Source: Myxococcus llanfairpwllgwyngyllgogerychwyrndrobwllllantysiliogogogochensis (GTDB taxonomy: Bacteria; Myxococcota; Myxococcia; Myxococcales; Myxococcaceae). From it: a stretch of DNA of 33,357 bases. The stretch is from assembly GCF_006636215.1 (NCBI RefSeq), contig NZ_VIFM01000115.1:1-33357 (forward strand), given 5' to 3'. Position numbers and translations under genes: made by a program. Below, one piece after another: positions 17,453-25,705 of the stretch; the stretch's first letter is position 1; every line of letters begins with the position of its first letter. The notes beneath the pieces are model-generated. The model did no database searches. It was not told the origin of the DNA and saw only the letters and a list, made by a program, of their open reading frames with translations.

Positions 17453-17841
17453 CACTTCTCCCCCTTCTTGTCCGCGTCCAGCAACCGGCGCAGGTCCTCG
17501 AGCTCCTCCTTCGATGCGGGCTTGAGCGACAGCGCCTGCACGGCGAGCGCACCCGAGGAGCCCCCGAAGACGCGGTCGAGCAGGTCCTTCACCAGCTGAC
17601 GCTTGGTGCGGCCCTCCGCGACGCTCGCGGCGTACACGTGACTGCGCGAGCTCTCGTCACGGCTCACCAACCCCTTGGCGGACATCACCTGGAGCTGCTT
17701 GAGCGTGGTGGTGTAGCCCGCGCTCTTGCCGTCCTCCCGCCCGAGCGCCTCGTGAACATCGCGCACGGTGCTGGGACCGCGCTTCCACAGCACGCCCAGG
17801 ATGGCGAGCTCCACGTCCGTGGGAATGGCATCCGTCGTCAT
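17452..17841 (-). CDS. BlaI/MecI/CopY-family repressor
   Basis: This 129-residue protein has the winged-helix layout of BlaI/MecI repressors: PTDVELAILGVLWKRGPSTVRDVHEAL, GYTTTLKQLQVMSAKGLVSRD, then a C-terminal dimerisation helix region ending DLRRLLDADKKGEK. The length matches the family (about 120-130 residues). The start at 17841 follows TTAGGTGGC; the longer frame upstream runs through the operator region and is rejected. It is cotranscribed with the M56 peptidase, with a 1-base overlap. In known systems the peptidase cleaves this type of repressor to induce the target. Inverted repeats in front of the gene suggest autoregulation. Confidence 0.92.
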   Translation of the reverse strand: MTTDAIPTDVELAILGVLWKRGPSTVRDVHEALGREDGKSAGYTTTLKQLQVMSAKGLVSRDESSRSHVYAASVAEGRTKRQLVKDLLDRVFGGSSGALAVQALSLKPASKEELEDLRRLLDADKKGEK

Positions 17842-17851
17842 GCCACCTAAG

Positions 17852-17919
17852 TACGACGTCAGTCGTATGTTGTCAACGATGCACGTCGTACTTCCGCGAG
17901 TCGTTACTCCGCGACGACT
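17852..17919 (-). promoter_or_regulatory. Triple ACGAC/GTCGT operator region of the blaI-like gene
   Basis: Three dyads sit upstream of the repressor start. They are TACGAC-N4-GTCGTA (17852-17867), ACGA-N6-TCGT (17876-17889) and AGTCGT-N9-ACGACT (17899-17919). A TTGACA-like -35 hexamer on the minus strand lies between the first two (about 17870-17875). The third dyad overlaps the end of the neighbouring GH18 gene. BlaI-family operators are dyads of this kind, but this consensus differs from the staphylococcal TACA/TGTA boxes. Binding is inferred. Confidence 0.6.
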
Positions 17920-19565
17920 TCTTGCGAGGGGCCCTTCACGCCATGGGCGGAGATGCATCTGCCGAAGTCGAACGGCTGCTGCGGGGTGAGCGTGCACCGG
18001 GACAGGTCACCTCCGGAGTCTCGCTCGCACTCGGGCAGCCGTCCCTGGTTCGCGTCCCGGGTGGCATCCCAGCCCGACAGGCAGCCCAACTGGTGCTCTC
18101 GCGCGAACTCCACCAGGCCGCGCTGGTGCTCCAGGGTGAACTCCCGTCCATTGGGATGACGACCGAACATGGGGCACGCCCCCAGGCGCCGCCACACCTT
18201 CGCCGCGTCCCACCGAGGGAAGGCCGCGGAGACATGCGCGTGCATGCCCTGGAGCGCGTGGACACAACACTCCAGTGCATCAACCGGTGCCGACTGCCCG
18301 AACTCCATCAGCAGGCCATTGATGAGTGAAGGCTCGATGCCCGCGGAGGACAGCTTCTGGAGGAAGCGCACCCCACCGTCGTTGAAGCCCACCAGCGAGC
18401 CCGGCGCGCCGTCCGCGGGCAGCGTGTAGGAGAGCTTCAGTGTGGGGTAGACGGCGAGCAGTTGGGAGAGGGCCGCGAGGTGGCGCACCTGTGCGTCCTC
18501 GTCATGGAGGAACGCGCCCTCGAAGTCGAAGTCGAGGTGGCGGACTCCGTAGTTGCGAAGGACGGCCGCGTAGGTCGCGACAAGCGTCGCCACATCGGTC
18601 TCCTCGGCCTCGAGGGGCACGTTCGACGCGCCCCCAAAGGACAGCACCACCGTGCCGCCGCTTCGGCGGAAGGCTTCGATGTCTCTCTTGCCGTAGTCGG
18701 AGACCGTCGCGTCCCCCGAGTACGACTGGCCATCCTCCGAGTCCACCAGGGTGGTGTTGCCACCCCAGGACACCGCCCTGGCACCCCCGTCCGGTCGCGC
18801 CACGAGGAAGCCGAGGAAGAAGCCATCCAGGCCGGCCTCTCTTCCGTACTCGGACACGCGCGGCGTGGGCCACGACGTGTAGTCCACGAACGGGGCCCGA
18901 GGCACGTCCCAGTCCCCCGCGTCCGGCGGCGCGGCCGACGTGCGAATCTTCACCGTGTCCGAGGACCCCGACACATTGTCGGACACATCCAGCGCCACCA
19001 CGGAGACCTGGTACTCGCTCCCCGCCGACAGGCCCATCAGCGTGATACCCGGCCGCGTCGACGAAAGCGTCTGGGCCACACCGCCGCCCACCTTCGAGTA
19101 CGTCACGCGGTAGCCCGCGACGGCGACATTGTCCGTGGACGCGTCCCAACCCAGGGTGACGAGTGCGGAGCCCACGAGGGTGGCGCGCACCCGCTTGGGC
19201 GTCGTCGGAGGCTCGCTGTCTCGAGGAGGGTCCGCGGGGCGCCCGTTGACGGTGAAGTCGCGGGGGAGCGGCCCCAGGTCCTGTCCCTCCCCTCGCACCG
19301 ACAGCCGGAACTCCGTCGAAGCGCGAGGAGGGATGACGTTGCGTTCAGCCACGAGCCGACCGGACACCACCTCCCCGCTCCGCGTCCAGACCAGCCCGTA
19401 GTTGTTCTGGATGACCTGCTTCGCCTCCACCTTGAAGGTGATGACGGGATTGACCACCACCTCGTCCGACAGGTTCAGCAACGTCACCTTGAAGGTCGAC
19501 CCCCAGGGACCGCCGCCTGACACCCACTCCGGACGCGCCACCACCACCAACGTGTTTCCCACCAT
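17904..19565 (-). CDS. GH18-family chitinase-like protein with FN3 domain
   Basis: The 553-residue frame contains an N-terminal beta-sandwich, possibly carbohydrate-binding (approx. 1-110). A fibronectin type III domain follows (approx. 125-215: RVRATLVGSALVTLGWDASTD, SAGSEYQVSVVALD). A GH18-like barrel occupies approx. 235-553. Its active-site strand is RHLDFDFEGAF with D345, D347 and E349, but the first Asp of the usual DxxDxDxE is R342. FVDYTSWPTPR and VVLSFGGASN match the early strands of the fold. No signal peptide is visible at the ATG at 19565, although the domain content implies export. In-frame sequence upstream is open but has no better start, so the 5' end may be misplaced or damaged. 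It ends inside the blaI operator region. Confidence 0.8.
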   Translation of the reverse strand: MVGNTLVVVARPEWVSGGGPWGSTFKVTLLNLSDEVVVNPVITFKVEAKQVIQNNYGLVWTRSGEVVSGRLVAERNVIPPRASTEFRLSVRGEGQDLGPLPRDFTVNGRPADPPRDSEPPTTPKRVRATLVGSALVTLGWDASTDNVAVAGYRVTYSKVGGGVAQTLSSTRPGITLMGLSAGSEYQVSVVALDVSDNVSGSSDTVKIRTSAAPPDAGDWDVPRAPFVDYTSWPTPRVSEYGREAGLDGFFLGFLVARPDGGARAVSWGGNTTLVDSEDGQSYSGDATVSDYGKRDIEAFRRSGGTVVLSFGGASNVPLEAEETDVATLVATYAAVLRNYGVRHLDFDFEGAFLHDEDAQVRHLAALSQLLAVYPTLKLSYTLPADGAPGSLVGFNDGGVRFLQKLSSAGIEPSLINGLLMEFGQSAPVDALECCVHALQGMHAHVSAAFPRWDAAKVWRRLGACPMFGRHPNGREFTLEHQRGLVEFAREHQLGCLSGWDATRDANQGRLPECERDSGGDLSRCTLTPQQPFDFGRCISAHGVKGPSQEVVAE

Positions 19566-19660
19566 GCCGACGGTTGTGCCGGATGCGCGGCGGGCACGAC
19601 ATTGCCCACGGGTTCCTGCCCCTTGTCTCTCAAGAGACAGGGTCCGGAGGAAGACGCGAA

Positions 19661-19687
19661 GCGCCCCGCACGGACACCGCGGGGCGC
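19661..19687 (-). terminator. Terminator hairpin after the GH13 gene
   Basis: GCGCCCCGC (19661-19669) and GCGGGGCGC (19679-19687) form a perfect 9-bp GC stem with a 9-nt loop, about 50 bp past the stop of the GH13 gene. It should end that transcript before the GH18 gene. A smaller dyad, TGTCTCT/AGAGACA, lies at 19623-19638. Confidence 0.6.
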
Positions 19688-19735
19688 CTCCAGTGTCCTA
19701 CGACAGGGTCCAGGTGCTTCGCGAGAGGTGATGGG

Positions 19736-21784
19736 CTACTTGTCCCGCGACAGGATGACGACGCTGTACGGGCCCAGGTTGTTGAGGGAGCCGCTGGCGG
19801 GCAGGCCGTCCTTGCCATGCCACTTGCCGCCCACGTCGAAGCTCTGGGCATTGCCGAAGTCGCCAGAGTAGCCCTGCCAGTCGCTGTTGTAACGCACCTT
19901 CCACGTGCCGTCGGAGGGCAGGCCCAGCTCGTAGTTGGAGAGCTGCTTGCCGCCGAAGTTGACCACGACGATGGTGTCGTCACCCGGCCCGCCCTTGTCC
20001 CAGCGGTGGAAGGCGATGACCTTGTCGTCGTTGTTCACGTGGTGGACGTTGACGTTCTCCCCACGCAGGCCCGCGGTGTTGTCGTTCCAGTTGCGCCGGA
20101 GCTTGATGAGGTCCGTGTACGCCTGGTTGATGCCGGCGAAGGACTCCTTCTTCTGCCAGTCGAGCGGGTCGCCGTCCTGGAAGTGGCCGTCCTCGAGGAA
20201 CTCCTGGCCCTGGAAGAGCATGGGAATGCCAGGGCTGGTCATCGTCAGCGCGGCGCCGATGAGCGAGCGCTTCTTCGCGTGATAACCCCCGGAGTCCCAG
20301 CCGCCCACCTCGCTGGGCAGCCGCTGCTTGCCATTGGCCACCTCGTCGTGGCTCTCCGTGTAGATGACCCGCTGGGTGGCGTTGCCGTTGTATTTGAAGC
20401 CAATCGCGCGGGCGACGGCGTTCATGTCGCGCTCCGCGTCGGAGAAGGCCGTCAGCGCCGTGCGCACGGGGTGCACGAAGTTGGAGTCCCACTGGCTGTC
20501 GAAGTTGGCGCCGTCCGGGTGCGTGAGGCCGCCCTCGTTGCCCAGGTCCTCGGCGATGATGATTTTCTGCGGGAACTCGCGGTTGACGGCGTCGTTGATG
20601 TCCCGGAGCAGCTGCCAGCCCTGCGGGTTGTCCGCGCCGCTGGCCTGACGGATTTCCTTGGTGGCATCCAGCCGCAGGCCGTCCATGTGGTAGTCGCGCA
20701 GCCACATCATCGCGTTGTCACGCAGGTAGTCGCGCACCTCGGGGCGACCGTAGTCCGGCCGGGTGTCGCCCCACGGCGTCTTCGCGCGCCAGTCCGTGTA
20801 GAAGTAGCTGCCGCCCTTGCCGTACGTCTCGCCGTCGAAGTCCCAGTGGGGCAAGTCACTGGGCCCCAGGTGGTTGTAGACGACGTCCATCACCACGCCG
20901 ATGCCGCGCTTGTGCGCCTCGTCGACGAAGCGCTTGAGGTCCTCGGGGCTGCCGTAGGCGCTCTCCGGCGCGTTGGGGAAGGCGGGGTTGTAGCCCCAGC
21001 TGAAGTCGGCGGCGAACTCGGCCGAGGGCATCAACTCCACGACGTTGATGCCCAGGTCCTTCAGGTGGTCCAGCTTGTCGATGGCGCTCTGCCAGTTGCC
21101 GGGGCCCCAGCCGGGCGAGTCGTTGAACGTGCCCACGTGCATCTCGTAGATGACCGCCTCGTTCCAGGCCGGCATCTTGAACTCCCAGTCGTGCTTCCAC
21201 TCGTAGGACTTGTGGTCGACGATGACGGAGTTGCCCGTGGAGTTCGTCACGTCGTTGGCGCGAGGGTCTCCCTTCCAACGCCAGTCGCCGTGCTTGCCCT
21301 GGATGACGTACTGGTACTGCTCACCGGCCTTCGCGCCGGGGACGTCCAGGGAGAAGTTGCCGCTCGGCTCGCGCTGGAGCTCCACCGACTCCCAGTTGCT
21401 GAAGTCACCGGCCACCTGCACGCGCTGGGCGTTGGGCGCCCACACGCGGAAGGTGCTCCCGCCGTCGTAGGGAATGGCGCCCATGCCCGGACGACTGGAG
21501 GGCTGGGTGGGCATGGGCACGGCGGTGGCCCGGGGCAACTCCGCGACCAGGCTGCCGTCCTTGCGGACAAGCTCGCGCCCCGTGGGACCGTGGTCCGGCG
21601 GAGCACGCCGAGCCTCCGCGCCACGCGTCCGCCGGACATCGTCGAAGAAGTCCTTCACCGCCGGCCCGCGCGCGCCAGCGCCCTTGGGACTGGACGCGGG
21701 CTGCGACGACTTCGCCTCGGCCTCGGTGGAACGGGACGTGGAAGAGGTGGCGGGACGGCTCGGTGGGGGAATCCGGGTGGGCAT
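19736..21784 (-). CDS. GH13 alpha-glucan enzyme with CBM48 (1,4-alpha-glucan branching enzyme type)
   Basis: The 682-residue protein starts with about 105 residues of Pro/Ser/Arg-rich linker lacking a signal peptide. A CBM48-like domain follows (approx. 110-185: FRVWAPNAQRVQVAGDFSNW). The GH13 barrel then has YEMHVGTF, DVVYNHLGPSD, the nucleophile Asp in DGLRLDATKE (about residue 371), the acid Glu in IIIAEDLG (about 409) and the third carboxylate in YTESHDEV (about 478). A C-terminal beta domain closes the protein. All three catalytic acids are present. It probably acts on glycogen-like glucans as a branching enzyme; a trehalose- or maltooligosyl-type hydrolase is an alternative. No other glycogen genes are adjacent. 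The disordered N-terminus is unusual for GlgB. Confidence 0.85.
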   Translation of the reverse strand: MPTRIPPPSRPATSSTSRSTEAEAKSSQPASSPKGAGARGPAVKDFFDDVRRTRGAEARRAPPDHGPTGRELVRKDGSLVAELPRATAVPMPTQPSSRPGMGAIPYDGGSTFRVWAPNAQRVQVAGDFSNWESVELQREPSGNFSLDVPGAKAGEQYQYVIQGKHGDWRWKGDPRANDVTNSTGNSVIVDHKSYEWKHDWEFKMPAWNEAVIYEMHVGTFNDSPGWGPGNWQSAIDKLDHLKDLGINVVELMPSAEFAADFSWGYNPAFPNAPESAYGSPEDLKRFVDEAHKRGIGVVMDVVYNHLGPSDLPHWDFDGETYGKGGSYFYTDWRAKTPWGDTRPDYGRPEVRDYLRDNAMMWLRDYHMDGLRLDATKEIRQASGADNPQGWQLLRDINDAVNREFPQKIIIAEDLGNEGGLTHPDGANFDSQWDSNFVHPVRTALTAFSDAERDMNAVARAIGFKYNGNATQRVIYTESHDEVANGKQRLPSEVGGWDSGGYHAKKRSLIGAALTMTSPGIPMLFQGQEFLEDGHFQDGDPLDWQKKESFAGINQAYTDLIKLRRNWNDNTAGLRGENVNVHHVNNDDKVIAFHRWDKGGPGDDTIVVVNFGGKQLSNYELGLPSDGTWKVRYNSDWQGYSGDFGNAQSFDVGGKWHGKDGLPASGSLNNLGPYSVVILSRDK

Positions 21785-22017
21785 GGCTCGGCCGTTGTCT
21801 GGAGAAATCCAGAATCAGTATCGAGCACACGCCTACAAGGTTGCTTGAGCCATGTTTCAGGCGCCGCTGACGCCCCTGAAACCGCATCAACCTGAAAACA
21901 AAAACACGTTATTCACGGCTGCTGACCGCCGACCCGAGCCCACTGCCTCGAATCCAGGGGTCGACTCGCACCCTCTGAGAATGGACGGCACAGGGACGCA
22001 CCTTCCCGGCGTCGGAC
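21785..22017. other. Intergenic region upstream of the GH13 gene, with inverted repeat
   Basis: GTTTCAGG (21854-21861) and CCTGAAAC (21875-21882) are 8-bp perfect inverted arms with a 13-nt spacer, and a third CCTGAAAAC lies just beyond. The segment around 21890-21915 is unusually AT-rich for this window. It contains the end of the START-domain transcript and the promoter of the GH13 gene, so the repeat could be a terminator or an operator. Confidence 0.4.
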
Positions 22018-22656
22018 CTACTCGCGCGGGAAGAGAGGCTCCCGCGTGACGACGACGTCGAGGGCGGCATCGCGAGTCAGGGCGTCTCCATGAAACCCGG
22101 CCTCGCCCACGGAGGGCGCGGAGGAGCCGCGCGAGGCCTCCGCCACGCTCTTGATGTCGGCCAGGCCCCGCTCGAAGTCCCGGCCCATCACCTCGTCCAT
22201 GCTGGCGAAGAGCTGGAGCGCCTTGCCGGCGAAGGTGTTCTCCCCGGACATCACCCACGTCAGCTTCACGCCGTCCGCGGTGGGCGTGAGCAGGTACTCG
22301 GTGGTGTTGGTGGCCCGCATCGGCGCGGTGAAGTCGAGCCGGATTCGCACGTACGCGGGCGGGCGGCTCTCCATGATTTCCATCCGCCCGGAGCCCGTCC
22401 GCTCCCCCCGCCACTCATAGATGGCGCCCACGCCCGAGGCCGCTCCGGCCAGGGAAACCTGCTGGGTGGGCTCCAGCTTCCACCAGGGCGACCACTGCTC
22501 CCAGTACCGGAAGTCGTTCACCAGCGCGAAGACGACGTCGGCGGGCGCGTGGATGGTCGCGCTCCGCTCGACGCGGAACGTGCCGGGTCGCTGGCCGATG
22601 GCGAACAGCAGCAGCACGACGATGACCGTCGAGATGACACCTGATGTCTTCTTCAT
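22018..22656 (-). CDS. SRPBCC (START/polyketide cyclase-like) protein with membrane anchor
   Basis: The 212-residue protein starts at 22656, after GGGAG; the longer frame adds only 19 unlikely residues. Residues approx. 7-24 (VISTVIVVLLLFAIG) are a single membrane anchor or uncleaved signal. The remainder is an SRPBCC ligand-binding fold: RVERSATIHAPADVVFALVNDFRYWEQWSPWW, then YEWRGERTGSGRMEIMESRPPAYVRIRLDF and VKLTWVMSGENTFAGKALQLF. Proteins of this kind bind hydrophobic ligands in a helix-grip cavity; many are annotated as polyketide cyclase/dehydrase without known activity. It is divergent from the MFS exporter. Substrate and role are unknown. Confidence 0.85.
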   Translation of the reverse strand: MKKTSGVISTVIVVLLLFAIGQRPGTFRVERSATIHAPADVVFALVNDFRYWEQWSPWWKLEPTQQVSLAGAASGVGAIYEWRGERTGSGRMEIMESRPPAYVRIRLDFTAPMRATNTTEYLLTPTADGVKLTWVMSGENTFAGKALQLFASMDEVMGRDFERGLADIKSVAEASRGSSAPSVGEAGFHGDALTRDAALDVVVTREPLFPRE

Positions 22657-22724
22657 GAAAACTCCCGAGCGTTCAAAAGGAATGGATACGTCGGGCCCCC
22701 CCGGGCCATGCACCGAGCGCTCAA

Positions 22725-22812
22725 TCGCCGCTCTTCAGCGGCGACGAATGAGGACCCCGCAAATCGACACGTGGTTTTCGAATTTCCCGGTCTTTCCAAG
22801 TGCCCGGAAAGA
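22725..22812. promoter_or_regulatory. Two dyads between divergent SRPBCC and MFS genes
   Basis: TCGCCGCT (22725-22732) and AGCGGCGA (22737-22744) form a perfect 8-bp stem with a CTTC loop. TCTTTCC (22791-22797) and GGAAAGA (22806-22812) form a second dyad in an AT-richer patch, about 65-85 bp before the MFS start. The second is placed like a repressor operator. No regulator gene is adjacent, so the roles are inferred. Confidence 0.4.
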
Positions 22813-22875
22813 TTGAGGCTGGCGACCTCGGGGAGCACCCATTAGAAGTGGGCGCCCTCCTCGACGCCCGACACC

Positions 22876-24348
22876 ATGAGAAAGACCCACCGTCCCCTCA
22901 CCACCGTGGCCCTGGCCCTGAGTCTCTTCATGGCGGCCCTGGAAGTGACTGTCGTATCCACCGCCATGCCCACGGTGGTGGGCGAGCTGGGTGGCATCCA
23001 GAGCTACGCGTGGGTCTTCACCGCGTACATGCTGTCCTCCACCATCACCGTCCCCATCTACGGGAAGCTGGCGGACCTGTACGGTCGCAAGCCCATCATC
23101 CTGTTCGGCATCGGGCTGTTCCTCGCGGGCTCCATCGCCAGCGGCCTGGCGTCCTCCATGGGGATGCTCATCGCCTTCCGGACGCTTCAGGGCCTGGGCG
23201 CGGGTGCCATCCAGCCGGTGGCGCTCACCATGATTGGTGACCTGTACACGATGGAGGAGCGGGCCCGGGTGCAGGGCGCGTTCAGCGCGGTGTGGGGCGT
23301 GGCGGGACTGGTGGGCCCCGTCACGGGCGGGCTCATCGTGAAGTACCTGAGCTGGCACTGGATTTTCTTCATCAACGTGCCAGTGGGGATGCTCACCTTC
23401 GCGCTCATCGTCGCCTTCTTCCACGAGCAGGTGCAGCACAAGCCGCAGCAGCTGGACTACGCGGGCGCGGGGTTGTTGTGCGCGGGCGTGGTGGCGCTGC
23501 TCTTCGGGGTGCAGGGCGTGGGAACGAACCTGTGGGCCCTGCCGGCCGCGCTGGTGTTGCTGGTGGCCTTCGTCCAGGTGGAGCGCCGGGCCCCGGCGCC
23601 CGTCATCCCGATGACGATTTTCAAGCACCCCGCCATCGCCATCTCCTCCGTGGCCGGGGCGCTCTTCTCCGCGGCGATGTTCGGAGCGACCACCTATGTG
23701 CCGTTGTACGTGCAGGCGGTGCTGGGCGGCTCGCCCACGACGGCGGGCGGGATGATTACGCCGATGATTGTCGGCTGGCCGCTCGCGGCGCTGTTCGCGG
23801 GGAAGCTCTTGCTGCGCACGGGCTTCCGGCCGCTCATCGTCGGAGGGCTGGGGCTGACGGTGGTGGGCACGACGCTGATGGCCCTGCTGCTCAAGCAGGA
23901 CGCGCCTCTCTTCGCGCTCCAGGTGGCGATGGCGCTGTTCGGCGTCGGCCTGGGCTTCGCGTCCACGGCGCTGCTCATCGCGGTGCAGACGAGCGTGGGC
24001 TGGGAGCTGCGGGGTGTGGCCACCGCCAGCAACATGTTCTTCCGCACCATCGGCGGAGTGCTCGGCGTGGGGTTGATGGGCGGGGTGATGGTGTCGCGGC
24101 TCTTGGCGGACCCGACGATTCCCGTGGAGGCCGCCAACGCGCTGCTCGGTCCCGAGCGGGGCCACGCCTCCATTCCCGAGGCGACGCTGCGGACCTTGAG
24201 CGGCGCGCTGACCTCCGGGCTGAGCATCAACTTCTGGCTCATCTGCCTCTTCGCGGTGGGCGCCTTCATCGCGGGGCTGTTCTTCCCCCGCGTCCAGCGC
24301 AACGCCGGCACGCCCGTCGCCACCGAGGCCGCCGCCGCGCCGCACTGA
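22876..24348 (+). CDS. MFS drug exporter, DHA2 (14-TMS, EmrB/QacA-like) family
   Basis: The 490-residue polytopic protein has a first helix of LALSLFMAALEVTVVSTAMPTVV, with the DHA2-type motif A region YGKLADLYGRKP after helix 2 and motif C-like GPVTGGLIVKYLSWHWIFFINVPVG. Further hydrophobic segments bring the total to about 14, the number expected for proton-antiport drug exporters such as EmrB or QacA. It should pump amphiphilic compounds out across the inner membrane. There is no EmrA-like adaptor next to it. Its 3' end converges on the S41 peptidase gene, 16 bp apart. The MarR gene beyond that could regulate it, but this is speculation because they are not divergent. Confidence 0.92.
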   Translation: MRKTHRPLTTVALALSLFMAALEVTVVSTAMPTVVGELGGIQSYAWVFTAYMLSSTITVPIYGKLADLYGRKPIILFGIGLFLAGSIASGLASSMGMLIAFRTLQGLGAGAIQPVALTMIGDLYTMEERARVQGAFSAVWGVAGLVGPVTGGLIVKYLSWHWIFFINVPVGMLTFALIVAFFHEQVQHKPQQLDYAGAGLLCAGVVALLFGVQGVGTNLWALPAALVLLVAFVQVERRAPAPVIPMTIFKHPAIAISSVAGALFSAAMFGATTYVPLYVQAVLGGSPTTAGGMITPMIVGWPLAALFAGKLLLRTGFRPLIVGGLGLTVVGTTLMALLLKQDAPLFALQVAMALFGVGLGFASTALLIAVQTSVGWELRGVATASNMFFRTIGGVLGVGLMGGVMVSRLLADPTIPVEAANALLGPERGHASIPEATLRTLSGALTSGLSINFWLICLFAVGAFIAGLFFPRVQRNAGTPVATEAAAAPH

Positions 24349-24364
24349 GGCGCGCGCGACGCCC

Positions 24365-25705
24365 TCACCCCCGCGAGAAGACGCGGGGAGCGGGCTCCGT
24401 CACCCAGAACAACTCCAGGGCCTTGCCCGGCAGCCTCACGCGCAAGCTGTCCGTGCCCTCGACGGCGAAGAGGCCGTCCTCCGTCATGGGCATCAGCCGG
24501 CCAGGCGGACGGCCCGGCCGCACGAGCCACAAGCTCCCGTCACGCAGGCTCACGTCGATTTCTCCATAGCGCCCCGCAAGCGACTTGAGTCGCGCCGAGG
24601 AGAGCGACACGGGCCGGCGCTTCGCCTCCAGGCCGGCGCGCGCCCACGCATACTCGGCCAGCTCCTGCGCCGTGGCTCCCGGACGCTGGGCCAGGCGCTC
24701 CACCGCCATGGACAGGGCGACCTCCAGGGCCTCGGTGGCGGGCACCTCCCGGTCCGGCGCCACGCCCGTGCCCTCCCAGTTGGACTGGCTGACGGCGTGG
24801 ACGGGGCGGCCCTCCGACACACTCAACTGGAAGCACGGCGCCACCGGCAGCATCGCGTTGTTGTTCGCCGCGCCCGCCGTCCGCGTGCCCACCAGGGTGC
24901 CCAGCTTGAACTGCTGCACGTCGTACGCGAAGTCCTCGCCCGCGGAGCCCACCCGGCCATCAATCAGGACATATAGCGGCTTGCCCATCAGCCGTCCCGC
25001 GGGCACGTGCTCCAGCGTGCGCGACTGGACCGGCGGCTGGGTGCCACTCTGGAACGTCATCAAGAGCGTGTCCGGCGCCAGGAAGTGGCTGACCAGGTAC
25101 TGCACCGCCGCGTGCGAGCCACCGCCGTTGCCGCGCAGGTCGATGATGAGGGCGTCACCGTCGCGCAGGAACCGCATCGCGTCGTCATAGACGCCGCCCG
25201 TCTCGTCGCGGACCCACATGAAGCCGGTGACCTTCATCGAGCGCACGTTGCCCGGATGAACCTTCAGCTCCGTCAGGCCGTGGTGCTGACGCAGGGCCTG
25301 CTTCCGGTGGAACGCCTCGGCGCTGTCGCTCGCGGAGACCTTCGGGCCCGCCTGCTGCGCGGCGAACCAGGCGGGGTCATGAATCAGGTACAGGTGCCCG
25401 TCTCCGCTGGCCGCCTTCAGGTCCTCGGTGACGTGCTCGGCGAGCTGCCCTGGCGTGTTGCCCGCATACCGCCCGGACTTCCGGCCGCGAGCCAATCGCT
25501 CGAGGATGACCGCGCGCTTCTCCGGGAAGACATACGAGCGCTGGATGACCGACTCGATGGTGTCCAGGGTGGTGGCCAGCTCCGCCGGGGTGAGCGGCCC
25601 GCGCGCGGGCGTCACGGGAGGCGCCACCCTCGGTTGGGCATGGGCGCCTCCGCCCAGAAGGAGCAGCGAGGCAAGGACGGCGAGCCACGGCCTAGACGTC
25701 TTCAT
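24365..25705 (-). CDS. Secreted S41 family peptidase (IRBP/tail-specific protease-like)
   Basis: The 446-residue protein starts at 25705, which gives a signal peptide (1-24, ending GGAHAQ). The longer frame would sit within the marR gene. The S41 core has ALIIDLRGNGGGSHAAVQYLVSHF and the catalytic-serine strand LIDGRVGSAGEDFAYD with S254. The following GTRTAGAANNNAMLPV block is also family-typical. The N-terminal helical region ELATTLDTIESVIQRSYVFPEKRAVI resembles IRBP-like S41 proteins. No clear PDZ domain is seen, and the C-terminal ~100 residues form an extra beta region. It probably degrades peptides or proteins outside the inner membrane. Its start overlaps the end of marR by 14 bp, so the two are coupled. 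Confidence 0.88.
   Translation of the reverse strand: MKTSRPWLAVLASLLLLGGGAHAQPRVAPPVTPARGPLTPAELATTLDTIESVIQRSYVFPEKRAVILERLARGRKSGRYAGNTPGQLAEHVTEDLKAASGDGHLYLIHDPAWFAAQQAGPKVSASDSAEAFHRKQALRQHHGLTELKVHPGNVRSMKVTGFMWVRDETGGVYDDAMRFLRDGDALIIDLRGNGGGSHAAVQYLVSHFLAPDTLLMTFQSGTQPPVQSRTLEHVPAGRLMGKPLYVLIDGRVGSAGEDFAYDVQQFKLGTLVGTRTAGAANNNAMLPVAPCFQLSVSEGRPVHAVSQSNWEGTGVAPDREVPATEALEVALSMAVERLAQRPGATAQELAEYAWARAGLEAKRRPVSLSSARLKSLAGRYGEIDVSLRDGSLWLVRPGRPPGRLMPMTEDGLFAVEGTDSLRVRLPGKALELFWVTEPAPRVFSRG

Noticed and set aside
19574..21895. 773-codon plus-strand frame opposite the GH13 gene
   Set aside because: Val/Arg-rich mirror of GH13 codons; no domain seen.
24349..24364. Terminator between the convergent MFS and S41 genes
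   Set aside because: Only 16 bp remain, without a clear stem.
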